Shown: positions 28,470 through 36,339 of the stretch, one piece after another
How positions within the stretch are numbered: position 1 is the first letter of the stretch
How the letters are laid out: each line of letters begins with the position of its first letter
Assembly: GCA_963823215.1 (NCBI GenBank)
Contig: CAWGKT010000012.1
Coordinates: 434,001-498,000, forward strand
DNA length: 64,000 nucleotides
From: CAIWHR01 sp963823215
GTDB taxonomy: Bacteria > Pseudomonadota > Gammaproteobacteria > Burkholderiales > Casimicrobiaceae
Direction: 5' to 3'
Program-made: the position numbers and the translations under genes
The notes under the pieces: generated by a model
Told to the model about the DNA's origin: nothing
The model's database searches: none
Seen by the model: only the letters and a program-made list of their open reading frames with translations

Positions 28470-29654
28470 CTAGGCCGGCGCGGGCCGGACGGCGCGCCGG
28501 CGCCAGGCGTACCAGAGCACGACGGTCGCCAGCGCCGCGAGGATGGGCAACATCGTGCGGTTCATCGCCTCCCAGCCGGCCGTCGACACCATCGCTCCCG
28601 ACGCCAACGACGAAACGCCCATCGTCGCGAACACCAGGAAATCGTTCGCGCCCTGCGTGCGCGCCTTTTCCGGCGGCGCATAGGATTCGGTGAGCAGCGC
28701 CGTGCCGCCGGTGTACATGAAGTTCCACCCCACGCCCAGCAGCGCCAGCGCTATCAGGAAATGGGCGACCGTGATGCCGTTCAATGCGACGGCCACGCAC
28801 GAGGCGACGAGAGCGATGCCGGCCAGGATCACGTTGAGCACTCCGAAGCGCCGGATCAGCGACCCGGTGACGAACCCCGGGGCGTACATGCCGACGACGT
28901 GCCACTGGATCACCAGCGCCGCGGCGCCGAAAGGATGGCTGCAGAAGTCCATCGCGATGGGTGTGGCCGTCATCAGCAGATTCATCAGGCCGTAGCCGAC
29001 CGCCCCGGTGAGCGCGGCGACGATGAACACCGGCTGACGCATGATCACCGCAAGCGGCCGCCCGCCGCCGGAGCGCTCCTCCTGCGTCGGCCGCGGCACC
29101 TGCACGCGGGACTGCACGGCGATTGCGAGGAGCGCGACGCCGGCGAGCACGACGAATCCGCCCAGGAACGGCGTGGCGAAGAGGTCCACCGCGCGACGCG
29201 CGGACTCGGGGCCGAGAAAGCCGCCGACGACGCCACCCGCCAGCACCAGCGAGATCGCCTTCGCCTTGTCCGCGGGCGCCGCCACCTCGGCCGCCGCGAA
29301 CCGGTACTGCAGCCCGATCGCGTTGTAGATTCCCATGACGCCGGTCGCGACGCAGTAGAGAACGAAGCTCCCGCGGCTGATGGCAAGCACTGCGAGCGCG
29401 CAGCCGGCGACATTGATCAGCGCGCCCGCCATGAAGCCCGTGCGTCGGCCGACCTTCACCATCCACAGCGATGCCGGCATCGTCGCCACCGCCGAGCCGA
29501 GCACGTAGATCGTCACGCCGAGCGTGGCCAGCGTCTTCGTGTCGGCCAGCGCGTAGCCGACGAGCCCGTTCATCGTGATGAGGCCGGAGCCGTTGGTGAG
29601 CAGCAGCGCCTGGCAGCAGGCGAGCAGGAAAATATCGCGGTAGGATGTGCGCAT
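28470..29654 (-). CDS. MFS transporter, substrate unknown
   Basis: A 394-residue protein with about 12 membrane helices. The loop after TM2 reads LWMVKVGRRTGFMAG, a good MFS motif A (G-x-x-x-D/V-x-x-GRR). Later helices include VGYGLMNLLMTATPIAMDF and ALLGVGWNFMYTGGTALLTESY. The ATG at 29654 (MRTSYRDIFLLACCQALLLT) is placed just before the first helix; the frame stays open far upstream, antisense to other genes. It is transcribed divergently from the DUF924 gene with a 114-nt shared upstream region, and converges with proA at a 4-nt gap. No substrate can be read from the sequence. Confidence 0.82.
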   Translation of the reverse strand: MRTSYRDIFLLACCQALLLTNGSGLITMNGLVGYALADTKTLATLGVTIYVLGSAVATMPASLWMVKVGRRTGFMAGALINVAGCALAVLAISRGSFVLYCVATGVMGIYNAIGLQYRFAAAEVAAPADKAKAISLVLAGGVVGGFLGPESARRAVDLFATPFLGGFVVLAGVALLAIAVQSRVQVPRPTQEERSGGGRPLAVIMRQPVFIVAALTGAVGYGLMNLLMTATPIAMDFCSHPFGAAALVIQWHVVGMYAPGFVTGSLIRRFGVLNVILAGIALVASCVAVALNGITVAHFLIALALLGVGWNFMYTGGTALLTESYAPPEKARTQGANDFLVFATMGVSSLASGAMVSTAGWEAMNRTMLPILAALATVVLWYAWRRRAVRPAPA

Positions 29655-29768
29655 GAGCGTGAGGGCATCCGGCGGCGGCGGTTCTTCGCGATTGGTCGCG
29701 CCGGAACGCCTTTTCGTTTCCGGCAAAATTGTCGCCGAGCCGTTGGCCACGACTATATAACAAAGCCG

Positions 29769-30335
29769 ATGCCGCCCCTCGCCCGCGAGATCCTCGATTT
29801 CTGGTTCGGCCCGCCGCCCCATGCGGCCCGCGCCGAATGGTTCCGCAAGGATCCTGCCTTCGACGCCTCGATCGCTGCGCGCTTCGGCGCCGCGATCGGG
29901 ACCGCCCTGACCGGCGGCTTCCGCGATTGGCATTCCGCGACGCATGCCGCGCTCGCCCGCGTGCTGCTGCTCGACCAGTTCACGCGCAACGCGTTTCGCG
30001 ACACGCCGCGGGCATTCGCCGGCGACGCCGAGGCGCTCGCCACCGCGAGCGCCATCGTGGACACCGGCGGCGATCGCGTGCTCGACGCATTCGAGCGCGG
30101 GTTCCTCTACCTGCCGTTCGAGCATGCCGAGAGCACGGCGATGCAGCAGCGCTCGATCGAGCTCTTCACGCGGCTCGCGGACGACACCGGCGATCGCACG
30201 GCTCTCGACTGGGCCGAGAAACATGCGGCCATCGTGCGCCGCTTCGGCCGCTATCCGCACCGCAACGCGATTCTCGGCCGTACGTCGACCCCCGAGGAAG
30301 TCGCGTTCCTGCAGGAGCCGGGGTCGCGCTTCTAG
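29769..30335 (+). CDS. DUF924 family protein
   Basis: 188 residues of the widely distributed DUF924 family, an all-helical, TPR-like fold of unknown biochemical role. Diagnostic motifs are ILDFWFGP, WFRKDPAFDASIAARF, LARVLLLDQFTRNAFRDTPRAFAGDAEAL, FLYLPFEHAES and HAAIVRRFGRYPHRNAILGR. TATATA at 29754-29759 lies 9 nt before the ATG. It ends 41 nt before nadD. Confidence 0.9.
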   Translation: MPPLAREILDFWFGPPPHAARAEWFRKDPAFDASIAARFGAAIGTALTGGFRDWHSATHAALARVLLLDQFTRNAFRDTPRAFAGDAEALATASAIVDTGGDRVLDAFERGFLYLPFEHAESTAMQQRSIELFTRLADDTGDRTALDWAEKHAAIVRRFGRYPHRNAILGRTSTPEEVAFLQEPGSRF

Positions 30336-30360
30336 AACCCGTCCCACAACGGCTGCGGGC

Positions 30361-30366
30361 TACAAT
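30361..30366 (+). promoter_or_regulatory. -10-like TACAAT directly before nadD
   Basis: GGCTACAATCGACC lies 10 nt before the nadD ATG, leaving almost no leader if used. The same arrangement is seen before proA. Confidence 0.4.
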
Positions 30367-30376
30367 CGACCTGGTG

Positions 30377-31048
30377 ATGAACCAAGTGCTCGGCGTCTTC
30401 GGCGGCACCTTCGACCCGATCCATTGCGGGCACCTGGAGCTCGCCCGTGAATTGCGTACCGCGCTCGGGTTCTCCGCCGTTCGTTTCGTTCCCGCCGGCG
30501 ACCCGCCGCATCGCGCGGCGCCGGTCGCCACCGCCGCGCACAGGCTCGCGATGGTCGAGCTCGCTATCGCCGGTCACCCGGATCTGCAGGTCGACGCGCG
30601 GGAGGTCCTCCGTCCGGGTCGGAGCTATACGGTGCCCACGCTCGAGGAACTGCGCAACGAGGAGCCCTCCCGCCCGCTGGCGCTGATCGTCGGTGCGGAC
30701 GCTTTCCTCGGACTGCCGACCTGGTATCGCTGGCGGGAGGTTTTCGCTCTCGCGCACGTCGTCGTCGTAGGGCGCCCCGGTATCGCCATCGACGACGCGC
30801 TCCCGCCGGCGCTCGCCGACGAATGGTCGCGGCGCCGGTGTCCCGACGCGGCGACGCTCGGACGGACAGCCGCAGGGTCGGTGCTCGTGCAAGCGGTCAC
30901 GGCGCATCCGATTTCCGCGTCGGCGATACGCGCGCAGCTCGCGCGCGGCGCCGACGGCGTCGCCGCGGTGCGCGGTTTGCTTCCAGCCGCGGTTTTGGCC
31001 TATATTGACCGCAACCAACTCTATCGCTCACGCCCGGATGCGACTTAA
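30377..31048 (+). CDS. nadD: nicotinate-nucleotide adenylyltransferase
   Basis: A 223-residue enzyme that adenylates nicotinate mononucleotide in NAD synthesis. The nucleotidyltransferase motif GVFGGTFDPIHCGHLELAREL (GxFxPxHxGH type) is at the N-terminus. YTVPTLEEL, LIVGADAFLGLPTWYRWRE and the C-terminal ISASAIRAQLARG (ISxT/S-x-R motif) complete the family pattern. GTG at 30374 is a possible alternative start. Its last 11 nt overlap rsfS, so nadD-rsfS are coupled and lead into rlmH, maf and rng. Confidence 0.95.
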   Translation: MNQVLGVFGGTFDPIHCGHLELARELRTALGFSAVRFVPAGDPPHRAAPVATAAHRLAMVELAIAGHPDLQVDAREVLRPGRSYTVPTLEELRNEEPSRPLALIVGADAFLGLPTWYRWREVFALAHVVVVGRPGIAIDDALPPALADEWSRRRCPDAATLGRTAAGSVLVQAVTAHPISASAIRAQLARGADGVAAVRGLLPAAVLAYIDRNQLYRSRPDAT

Positions 31049-31403
31049 CAAGATCCAGAAGACCGCCGTCACCGCCCTCGACGATATCAAGGCTCGCGAC
31101 GTCACCGTGCTCGACGTGCGCAAGCTGACCAGCCTCACCGACACCATGATCATCGCATCGGCCGAGTCGAATCGGCAGGTGAAAGCGCTCGCGCGCCATG
31201 TCCGCGACCGGCTGAAGGAGACCGGCGCGACGATCATCGGCGTCGAGGGCGAGGAGGCCGGCGAGTGGGTGCTGGTCGACGCCGGGAACATCATCATCCA
31301 CATCATGCAGCCGGCGGTGCGCGCCCACTATAACCTGGAGGAGCTCTGGGCTCCGTCCGCAGCGAAGCGGCGCGTCAGGAGCGCCGACCGGGCTGCAGCC
31401 TGA
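31038..31403 (+). CDS. rsfS: ribosomal silencing factor RsfS (YbeB/Iojap)
   Basis: 121 residues. RsfS binds L14 and blocks subunit joining under nutrient limitation. Motifs are ALDDIKARDVTVLDV, LTDTMIIASAESNRQVKALARHV, GVEGEEAGEWVLVDAGNIIIHIMQPAVRAHYNLEELW, essentially the entire family signature. The ATG at 31038 (MRLNKIQKT) is preferred; an in-frame TTG lies 33 nt upstream inside nadD. The C-terminal KRRVRSADRAAA is a basic tail outside the fold. The nadD-rsfS-rlmH order is conserved in proteobacteria. Confidence 0.96.
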   Translation: MRLNKIQKTAVTALDDIKARDVTVLDVRKLTSLTDTMIIASAESNRQVKALARHVRDRLKETGATIIGVEGEEAGEWVLVDAGNIIIHIMQPAVRAHYNLEELWAPSAAKRRVRSADRAAA

Positions 31404-31537
31404 GGGAATCGGGGTCAGATACGCGACAACGGGGTCAGATACGTAACGATTCGTTGGCCCCCCGAGATGCCAGCCTGCGAAACGTTACGCATCTGACCTC
31501 GTCTTCCCAGTTGTCGCGTATCTGACCCCGATTTCCC
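31404..31537. repeat. nested inverted repeat (GGGGTCAGATACG type)
   Basis: The whole rsfS-rlmH gap is a two-layer palindrome. Outer arms: 31404-31430 (ending CAGATACGCGACAAC) against 31510-31537 (beginning GTTGTCGCGTATCTG), with one extra A in the right arm. Inner arms: 31431-31448 (GGGGTCAGATACGTAACG) against 31483-31500 (CGTTACGCATCTGACCTC), 16 of 18 bases pairing. GGGGTCAGATACG is thus present four times in alternating orientation. It resembles elements mobilised by REP-associated tyrosine transposases; no transposase is nearby. Confidence 0.85.
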
Positions 31538-31549
31538 CCGCGTTCAGCG

Positions 31550-32017
31550 ATGAAGCTTCGCGTCGTCGCCTTCGGACAACGGATGCCCGCATGGGTCGAC
31601 GCTGGCTGGGGCGACTACGCGCGCCGTATGCCCCGCGAGTTCGCGCTGGAACTCGTCCTGCTCAAGCCCGAGCCGCGCACTCGCGGTAAAGCAGTGGCGC
31701 AGCTCCTCGCGGCCGAGGCGCTGCGGCTCGCCGCTGCCTGCAAGGACGCGCGCATCGTCGCGCTCGACGAGCGCGGAGAGCCGTGGACGACGCGCGTGCT
31801 CGCTGCGAATCTCCTGCGCTGGCGCGACGAGGCACGCGACATCGCATTCGTGATTGGCAGCGCGGACGGCCTCGCCGACTCGGTCAAGCGCGCTGCCTCT
31901 GCCATCGTCGCGCTTTCCGCGCTAACATTGCCGCACGGGCTCGTCCGCGTCGTCGTGGCCGAGCAACTCTACCGCGCCGTGAGCCTGCTCGCGCACCATC
32001 CCTACCACCGCGAGTGA
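31550..32017 (+). CDS. rlmH: 23S rRNA (pseudouridine1915-N3)-methyltransferase RlmH
   Basis: A 155-residue SPOUT methyltransferase acting on helix 69 of 23S rRNA in assembled 70S ribosomes. Motifs: MKLRVVAFGQRMPAWVDAG, DYARRMPREFALELVLLKP, IVALDERGEPWTTRVLA, the knot region IAFVIGSADGLADSVK, and LTLPHGLVRVVVAEQLYRAVSLLAHHPYHRE at the C-terminus. It follows the inverted repeat by 12 nt and precedes maf by 41 nt. Confidence 0.97.
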   Translation: MKLRVVAFGQRMPAWVDAGWGDYARRMPREFALELVLLKPEPRTRGKAVAQLLAAEALRLAAACKDARIVALDERGEPWTTRVLAANLLRWRDEARDIAFVIGSADGLADSVKRAASAIVALSALTLPHGLVRVVVAEQLYRAVSLLAHHPYHRE

Positions 32018-32058
32018 CAGCCGGCGCGTCGACACCGTCCACCGAGGATCCCACCGCC

Positions 32059-32673
32059 ATGACCGCTCCTGCCGTCTACCTCGCCTCGAAGAGCCCGCGT
32101 CGCGAGGAACTGCTGCGCCAGCTCGGCATCGACTTCGCTTCGCTCCGGCTGCGGGAATCCTCCGCTCGCGAGCGCGACATCGTGGAGGGTGCGCACGACG
32201 CGGAGCCCCCACGCCACTACGTCGAACGCATCGCGCGCACCAAGGCCACCATCGGCTGGCAGCGGATGCTGCAGCGCGGGCTGCCGCCGCGGCCGGTGCT
32301 GGGCGCCGACACGGAGGTCGTGCTGAACGACACGATCTTCGGCAAGCCGAAGGACGCCGCCGATGCGATCCGGATGCTGACGCTGCTGTCGGGCCGAACC
32401 CACCACGTGCTGACGGCCATCGCACTCACCTGGGAAAAGAACACCGTGGCCGAGATCTCTGCTTCGGCGGTCACGTTCCGCGCGCTCGCACGCGACGAGA
32501 TCGAGCGCTACATCGCCACCGGCGAGCCGTTCGACAAGGCGGGCGCGTACGCCATCCAGGGACGCGCCGCGACGTTCGTGCAGCGCATCGACGGCAGCTA
32601 CTCCGGCATCATGGGTCTGCCGCTCTACGAAACCGCCTCCGCGCTCGCCGGCATCGGGTTCCCCGTGCTATAA
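32059..32673 (+). CDS. maf: Maf-like nucleotide pyrophosphatase
   Basis: A 204-residue member of the Maf/YhdE family that hydrolyses non-canonical or UTP/dTTP-type nucleotides. Motifs: VYLASKSPRREELLRQLG (P-loop-like SxSPRRxxLL), VLGADTEVVLNDTIFGKPKDAADAIRML, GRTHHVLTAIAL and GAYAIQGRAATFVQRIDGSYSGIMGLPLYET. The gene lies in the rlmH-maf-rng string typical of betaproteobacteria. The ATG at 32059 is the first Met before the motif. Confidence 0.94.
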   Translation: MTAPAVYLASKSPRREELLRQLGIDFASLRLRESSARERDIVEGAHDAEPPRHYVERIARTKATIGWQRMLQRGLPPRPVLGADTEVVLNDTIFGKPKDAADAIRMLTLLSGRTHHVLTAIALTWEKNTVAEISASAVTFRALARDEIERYIATGEPFDKAGAYAIQGRAATFVQRIDGSYSGIMGLPLYETASALAGIGFPVL

Positions 32674-32682
32674 CCGTTGCCA

Positions 32683-34146
32683 ATGTCGCATGAAATCCTC
32701 ATCAACGTAACCCCGCAGGAAACCCGCGTCGCGATGCTCGAGCAGGGCGTCGTGCAGGAGCTCCACATGGAGCGGGCCAGCGCGCGGGGACTCGTCGGCA
32801 ACATCTGCCTGGGCCGTGTGGCGCGCGTGCTGCCGGGCATGCAGAGCGCTTTCGTGGAAATCGGCCTCGAGCGCGCGGCGTTTCTCCACATCGCCGATAT
32901 CTGGGAGCACCGGCAGAACGGGCACGGCAGCGGCGATTCGCGCCCCATCGAGAAGATCCTGCACGAGGGCCAATCGCTGCTCGTCCAGGTGATCAAGGAC
33001 CCGATCGGCACCAAGGGCGCGCGGCTGTCGACGCAGGTGAGCCTGGCGGGCCGGCTGCTGGTCTACCTGCCGCAGGATTCGCACATCGGCATTTCGCAGC
33101 GCATCGAGGACGAGGCCGAGCGCGAAAGCCTGCGCGGCAAGCTCCAGCTGCTGCTGCCCGACGGACACACCGGTGGCTTCATCATCCGCACGATGGCGGA
33201 AACGGCGTCCGAGCGCGAGATGCAGAGTGACATCGAGTACCTGACCAAGCTGTGGAACGACCTCAACGGGCGCGCGCGGGACGTCCCCGCGCCGGCGCTG
33301 CTCTACCAGGATCTGAACCTGGCACAGCGCGTGCTGCGCGACATGGCCAACGAGGAAACGTCCCGCATCGTGGTCGACTCGCGCGAGACGTTTACCCGGA
33401 TGCTCGAATTCGCGCGCGAGTACACGCCCGCGTTGTGCGACCGCATCACGCACCACGCCGGGGAGCGGCCGCTGTTCGATCTCAATCGCGTCGAGGATGA
33501 GATCGAGAAGGCGCTCGCGCGCCGCGTGGACCTCAAGTCCGGCGGCTACCTCATCGTCGACCAGACCGAGGCCATGACGACGATCGACGTCAACACCGGT
33601 GGCTTCGTCGGCGGCCGCAACTTCGACGACACGATCTTCAAGACCAACCTCGAGGCGGCACAGGTCATTGCGCGGCAGCTGCGGCTGCGCAACCTCGGGG
33701 GCATCATCGTGATCGACTTCATCGACATGGAAAATGCGGACCACCGCAATGCGGTGTTGGCCGAACTCAACCGGGCGCTGGACCGCGACCGTACGCGGCT
33801 CACGGTGAACGGCTTCACGCAGCTGGGACTGGTCGAGATGACCCGCAAGCGCACACGCGAATCGCTGGCGCACGTGCTGTGCGAGACCTGCCCCACCTGC
33901 CACGGCCGCGGCGAGCTGAAGACCGCGCAGACGATCTGCTACGAAATACTGCGCGAGATACTGCGCGAGGCCAAGCAGTTCAACGCGCGCGAGTTCCGGA
34001 TCCTGGCGGCGCAGCCGGTGATCGATCTCTTCCTCGACGAGGAGTCCCAGTCGCTGGCACAGCTCGGCGATTTCATCGGCAAGCCGATCTCGCTGCAGGT
34101 GGAATCGATCTACACGCAGGAGCAGTACGACATCGTGCTGATCTGA
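32683..34146 (+). CDS. rng: ribonuclease G
   Basis: A 487-residue endoribonuclease (16S 5'-end maturation, mRNA decay). An S1 RNA-binding domain occupies residues 38-128 (GNICLGRVARVLPGMQSAFVEIG). The RNase E/G catalytic core has GGFIIRTMAE, GGYLIVDQTEAMTTIDVNTG and GGIIVIDFIDM with the metal-binding aspartates. The zinc-link CETCPTCHGRG (near 405) is used for dimerisation. The C-terminal scaffold of RNase E is absent, and the length matches RNase G. An in-frame TTG at 32677 precedes the chosen ATG. It ends the nadD-rng string. Confidence 0.96.
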   Translation: MSHEILINVTPQETRVAMLEQGVVQELHMERASARGLVGNICLGRVARVLPGMQSAFVEIGLERAAFLHIADIWEHRQNGHGSGDSRPIEKILHEGQSLLVQVIKDPIGTKGARLSTQVSLAGRLLVYLPQDSHIGISQRIEDEAERESLRGKLQLLLPDGHTGGFIIRTMAETASEREMQSDIEYLTKLWNDLNGRARDVPAPALLYQDLNLAQRVLRDMANEETSRIVVDSRETFTRMLEFAREYTPALCDRITHHAGERPLFDLNRVEDEIEKALARRVDLKSGGYLIVDQTEAMTTIDVNTGGFVGGRNFDDTIFKTNLEAAQVIARQLRLRNLGGIIVIDFIDMENADHRNAVLAELNRALDRDRTRLTVNGFTQLGLVEMTRKRTRESLAHVLCETCPTCHGRGELKTAQTICYEILREILREAKQFNAREFRILAAQPVIDLFLDEESQSLAQLGDFIGKPISLQVESIYTQEQYDIVLI

Positions 34147-34224
34147 CGCGCGGGCACGCGCAAACGGCCGCGCGCCAGCCAGGTCTCCCGGCGGGCGGCG
34201 AACGGTCCCACGAGGAGTTCGCCT

Positions 34225-35232
34225 GTGTTCCGCAAACTCTGGTCGCGCGCCAAGGGATTCTTCTCCGGTCTGTTCCGGCGCAAGCCCCCGGAACCGGGCA
34301 GATTCGAATCCGATACGCGGTCGTCGTTGCGTGGAATGCTGGCCACGGCGCCATGGATCTGGCCCGCGCGCGATTACACGGTCTACGTTCCGCAGGGCCA
34401 CGCGCGCTGGCGCAGCGTGCCGTTGCTCGTACTCATCCATGGCTGCAGGCAGACGGCGGACGAATTCGCCCATGCATCGCGCGTCACGGCGCTGGCGGAC
34501 GACCTGGGGTGTCTCGTGCTGCTACCGCACCAGAACCCGCGCGCGAACGCGTGGGGATGCTGGAACTGGTTTGATCAGGCGACGGCACGTGGTTGGGGCG
34601 AGACCGCCATCGTCGTTGCGCAGGTGCGCTCGGTGCGGCGAAAGTACCTGATTGACCGCAAGCGTGTATTTGTCGCCGGGATGTCGTCAGGTGGCGCGCT
34701 CGCAACCGTTCTGGGTATAAGGAAACCTGAGCTGGTCGCCGGCGTATTCGTGCACTCAGGCATCGCATGCGGCGCAGCTTCGTCGCCGCTGGCCGCGCTC
34801 GGGGTGTTGAAAGGCGGCGCCGACACGGATGTCGCGCGAATCGCGCGCGATGCACGCGCTCAGGCTACGCCGGCAACACTTCCGGTGCCGTTGCTGGTCA
34901 TCCACGGCGGCGACGACGACGTGGTTGCCCCGGTCAACGCCGCGCAGCTCGTCCGGCAGTATCTCGCGCTGAACGGCCATCCCGCGGCGGATGCCGGGGC
35001 CCCCGTCGACCTGCCGCCACCGGATCGCAGCGATGTTGCGACCACGCCGGATGCTCGCACCGTGACGACGAGCGAATGGGCGGTCGCCGGCCGCCTGGTC
35101 GCGCGGCACATACTGATCGACCGGCTGGGTCACGCGTGGAGCGGTGGCGACGACAAGTATCCGTACAACGATCCGCGATCTCCCGATGCGACCGCGCTGC
35201 TCGGCGCGTTCGTCCGCCACGCGATGCAGTAA
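34225..35232 (+). CDS. PHB-depolymerase-type esterase
   Basis: A 335-residue alpha/beta hydrolase of the poly(3-hydroxybutyrate) depolymerase / LpqC family. The oxyanion region is LLVLIHGCRQTADEFA, the nucleophile elbow is GMSSG (Ser154), the acid residue is in LLVIHGGDDDVVAPVNAAQ, and the catalytic His is in IDRLGHAWSGG. There is no classical signal peptide; the basic N-terminus (MFRKLWSRAKGFFSGLFRRK) suggests a cytoplasmic or membrane-associated enzyme, so an intracellular oligomer hydrolase or general esterase is possible. It starts with GTG at 34225. It is followed by two VOC-fold genes. Confidence 0.85.
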   Translation: MFRKLWSRAKGFFSGLFRRKPPEPGRFESDTRSSLRGMLATAPWIWPARDYTVYVPQGHARWRSVPLLVLIHGCRQTADEFAHASRVTALADDLGCLVLLPHQNPRANAWGCWNWFDQATARGWGETAIVVAQVRSVRRKYLIDRKRVFVAGMSSGGALATVLGIRKPELVAGVFVHSGIACGAASSPLAALGVLKGGADTDVARIARDARAQATPATLPVPLLVIHGGDDDVVAPVNAAQLVRQYLALNGHPAADAGAPVDLPPPDRSDVATTPDARTVTTSEWAVAGRLVARHILIDRLGHAWSGGDDKYPYNDPRSPDATALLGAFVRHAMQ

Positions 35233-35296
35233 CATCGAGATTCGCGTCGCCCGCCGCCCATGGGCACGCCGAGGTACGGCATATGCAGAGGCAACC

Positions 35297-35680
35297 ATGA
35301 CGACGACCGGAATGAACCACTTCACCGTATTGACCGACGACGTGACCGTTACCGTCGCCTTCTACCGCGAGTTCCTAGGGCTCACCGAAGGCCCGCGACC
35401 CCCGCTCGGCTTCCCGGGAGCCTGGCTCTATGCCGGCACCCAGGCCGTGGTGCACGTGGTCGGCGGGCGGCCGCGAAGCGAACTTCGGGCCGGCGTGATC
35501 GATCACATGGCGTTTTCCGCGACCGGCCTCGCTGCTGCAGTTGCGGCGCTCGACGCGAAGGGGATCGCGCACCAGTGCCGGAAGCAAGTGGGTTCGGGTG
35601 TGTGGCAGGTGTTCTTCCACGACCCGAACGGCGCGAAGGTCGAGCTCGATTTCGCGCCCGAGGAACCGGCGCCACGATGA
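35297..35680 (+). CDS. VOC superfamily (glyoxalase-like) protein
   Basis: 127 residues, two beta-alpha-beta-beta-beta modules. It begins MNHFTVLTDDVTVTVAFYREFLGLTEG and ends VWQVFFHDPNGAKVELDF, the usual metal-ligand positions of glyoxalase/dioxygenase proteins (His8 of MNHF, His in IDHMAF, Glu in VELDF). The substrate cannot be inferred. Its stop overlaps the next start (ATGA), so the two VOC-fold genes are coupled. Confidence 0.88.
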   Translation: MTTTGMNHFTVLTDDVTVTVAFYREFLGLTEGPRPPLGFPGAWLYAGTQAVVHVVGGRPRSELRAGVIDHMAFSATGLAAAVAALDAKGIAHQCRKQVGSGVWQVFFHDPNGAKVELDFAPEEPAPR

Positions 35681-36330
35681 CGCCGGGCGCGCCGCCGCCG
35701 GCCACGCTCGACCACCTCGTCGTCGCCGCCACCACGCTCGCCGACGGCATCGAGTACATCACGGAGATCGCCGGCGTCACACCGCAGCCAGGCGGCAGGC
35801 ACGTCGCGATGGCGACGCACAACGCACTCGTGCGCCTGTCCGAACGGACCTACCTCGAGATCATCGCGATCGACCCCGCGGGGATGAGGCCCGGGAGGCC
35901 GCGCTGGTTCGGTCTCGACGACATAGCGTTGCAGGCCGAACTGACCGAGCGGCCGCGGCTCATCCATTGGGTCGCACGCACGACCGAAATCGCGCTCCGA
36001 GCAGCCGCGTGCCCGGTCGCGCTCGGTGCGGTGCACGCGATGTCGCGCGGGGACTTTTCCTGGCGAATCACGATTCCAGACGACGGCACGCTGCCTGGCA
36101 AGGGCATCGTGCCGACCTTGATCGAGTGGGATGTCCCACAGCATCCGGCGGAATCGCTCCCGCAGTCGCATGTGTCGATCGCCGGTCTGGCGGCGGCGCA
36201 TCCCGATCCCGCCGCGGTCCGCGCCGCGCTCGCGGCGCTGGGGCTCGACGGCGCGCTGCCCGTCACGTACGACCGCGACCCGCGGCTCGCCGTCATGCTG
36301 CGCACGCCGCGCGGCATCGTCACGCTCTGA
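35677..36330 (+). CDS. glyoxalase-like (Glyoxalase_3 type) protein
   Basis: 217 residues. It opens with ATLDHLVVAATTLADGIEYITEIAGVTPQPGGRHVAMATHNALVRL, characteristic of the Glyoxalase_3 group, and continues with YLEIIAIDP, a second half-domain HVSIAGLAAAHPDP and the closing LRTPRGIVTL. The function is unknown. It is translationally coupled to the preceding VOC gene (ATGA) and converges with the amino-acid-lyase-like gene 9 nt downstream. Confidence 0.85.
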   Translation: MTPGAPPPATLDHLVVAATTLADGIEYITEIAGVTPQPGGRHVAMATHNALVRLSERTYLEIIAIDPAGMRPGRPRWFGLDDIALQAELTERPRLIHWVARTTEIALRAAACPVALGAVHAMSRGDFSWRITIPDDGTLPGKGIVPTLIEWDVPQHPAESLPQSHVSIAGLAAAHPDPAAVRAALAALGLDGALPVTYDRDPRLAVMLRTPRGIVTL

Positions 36331-36339
36331 ACAGTAGAG

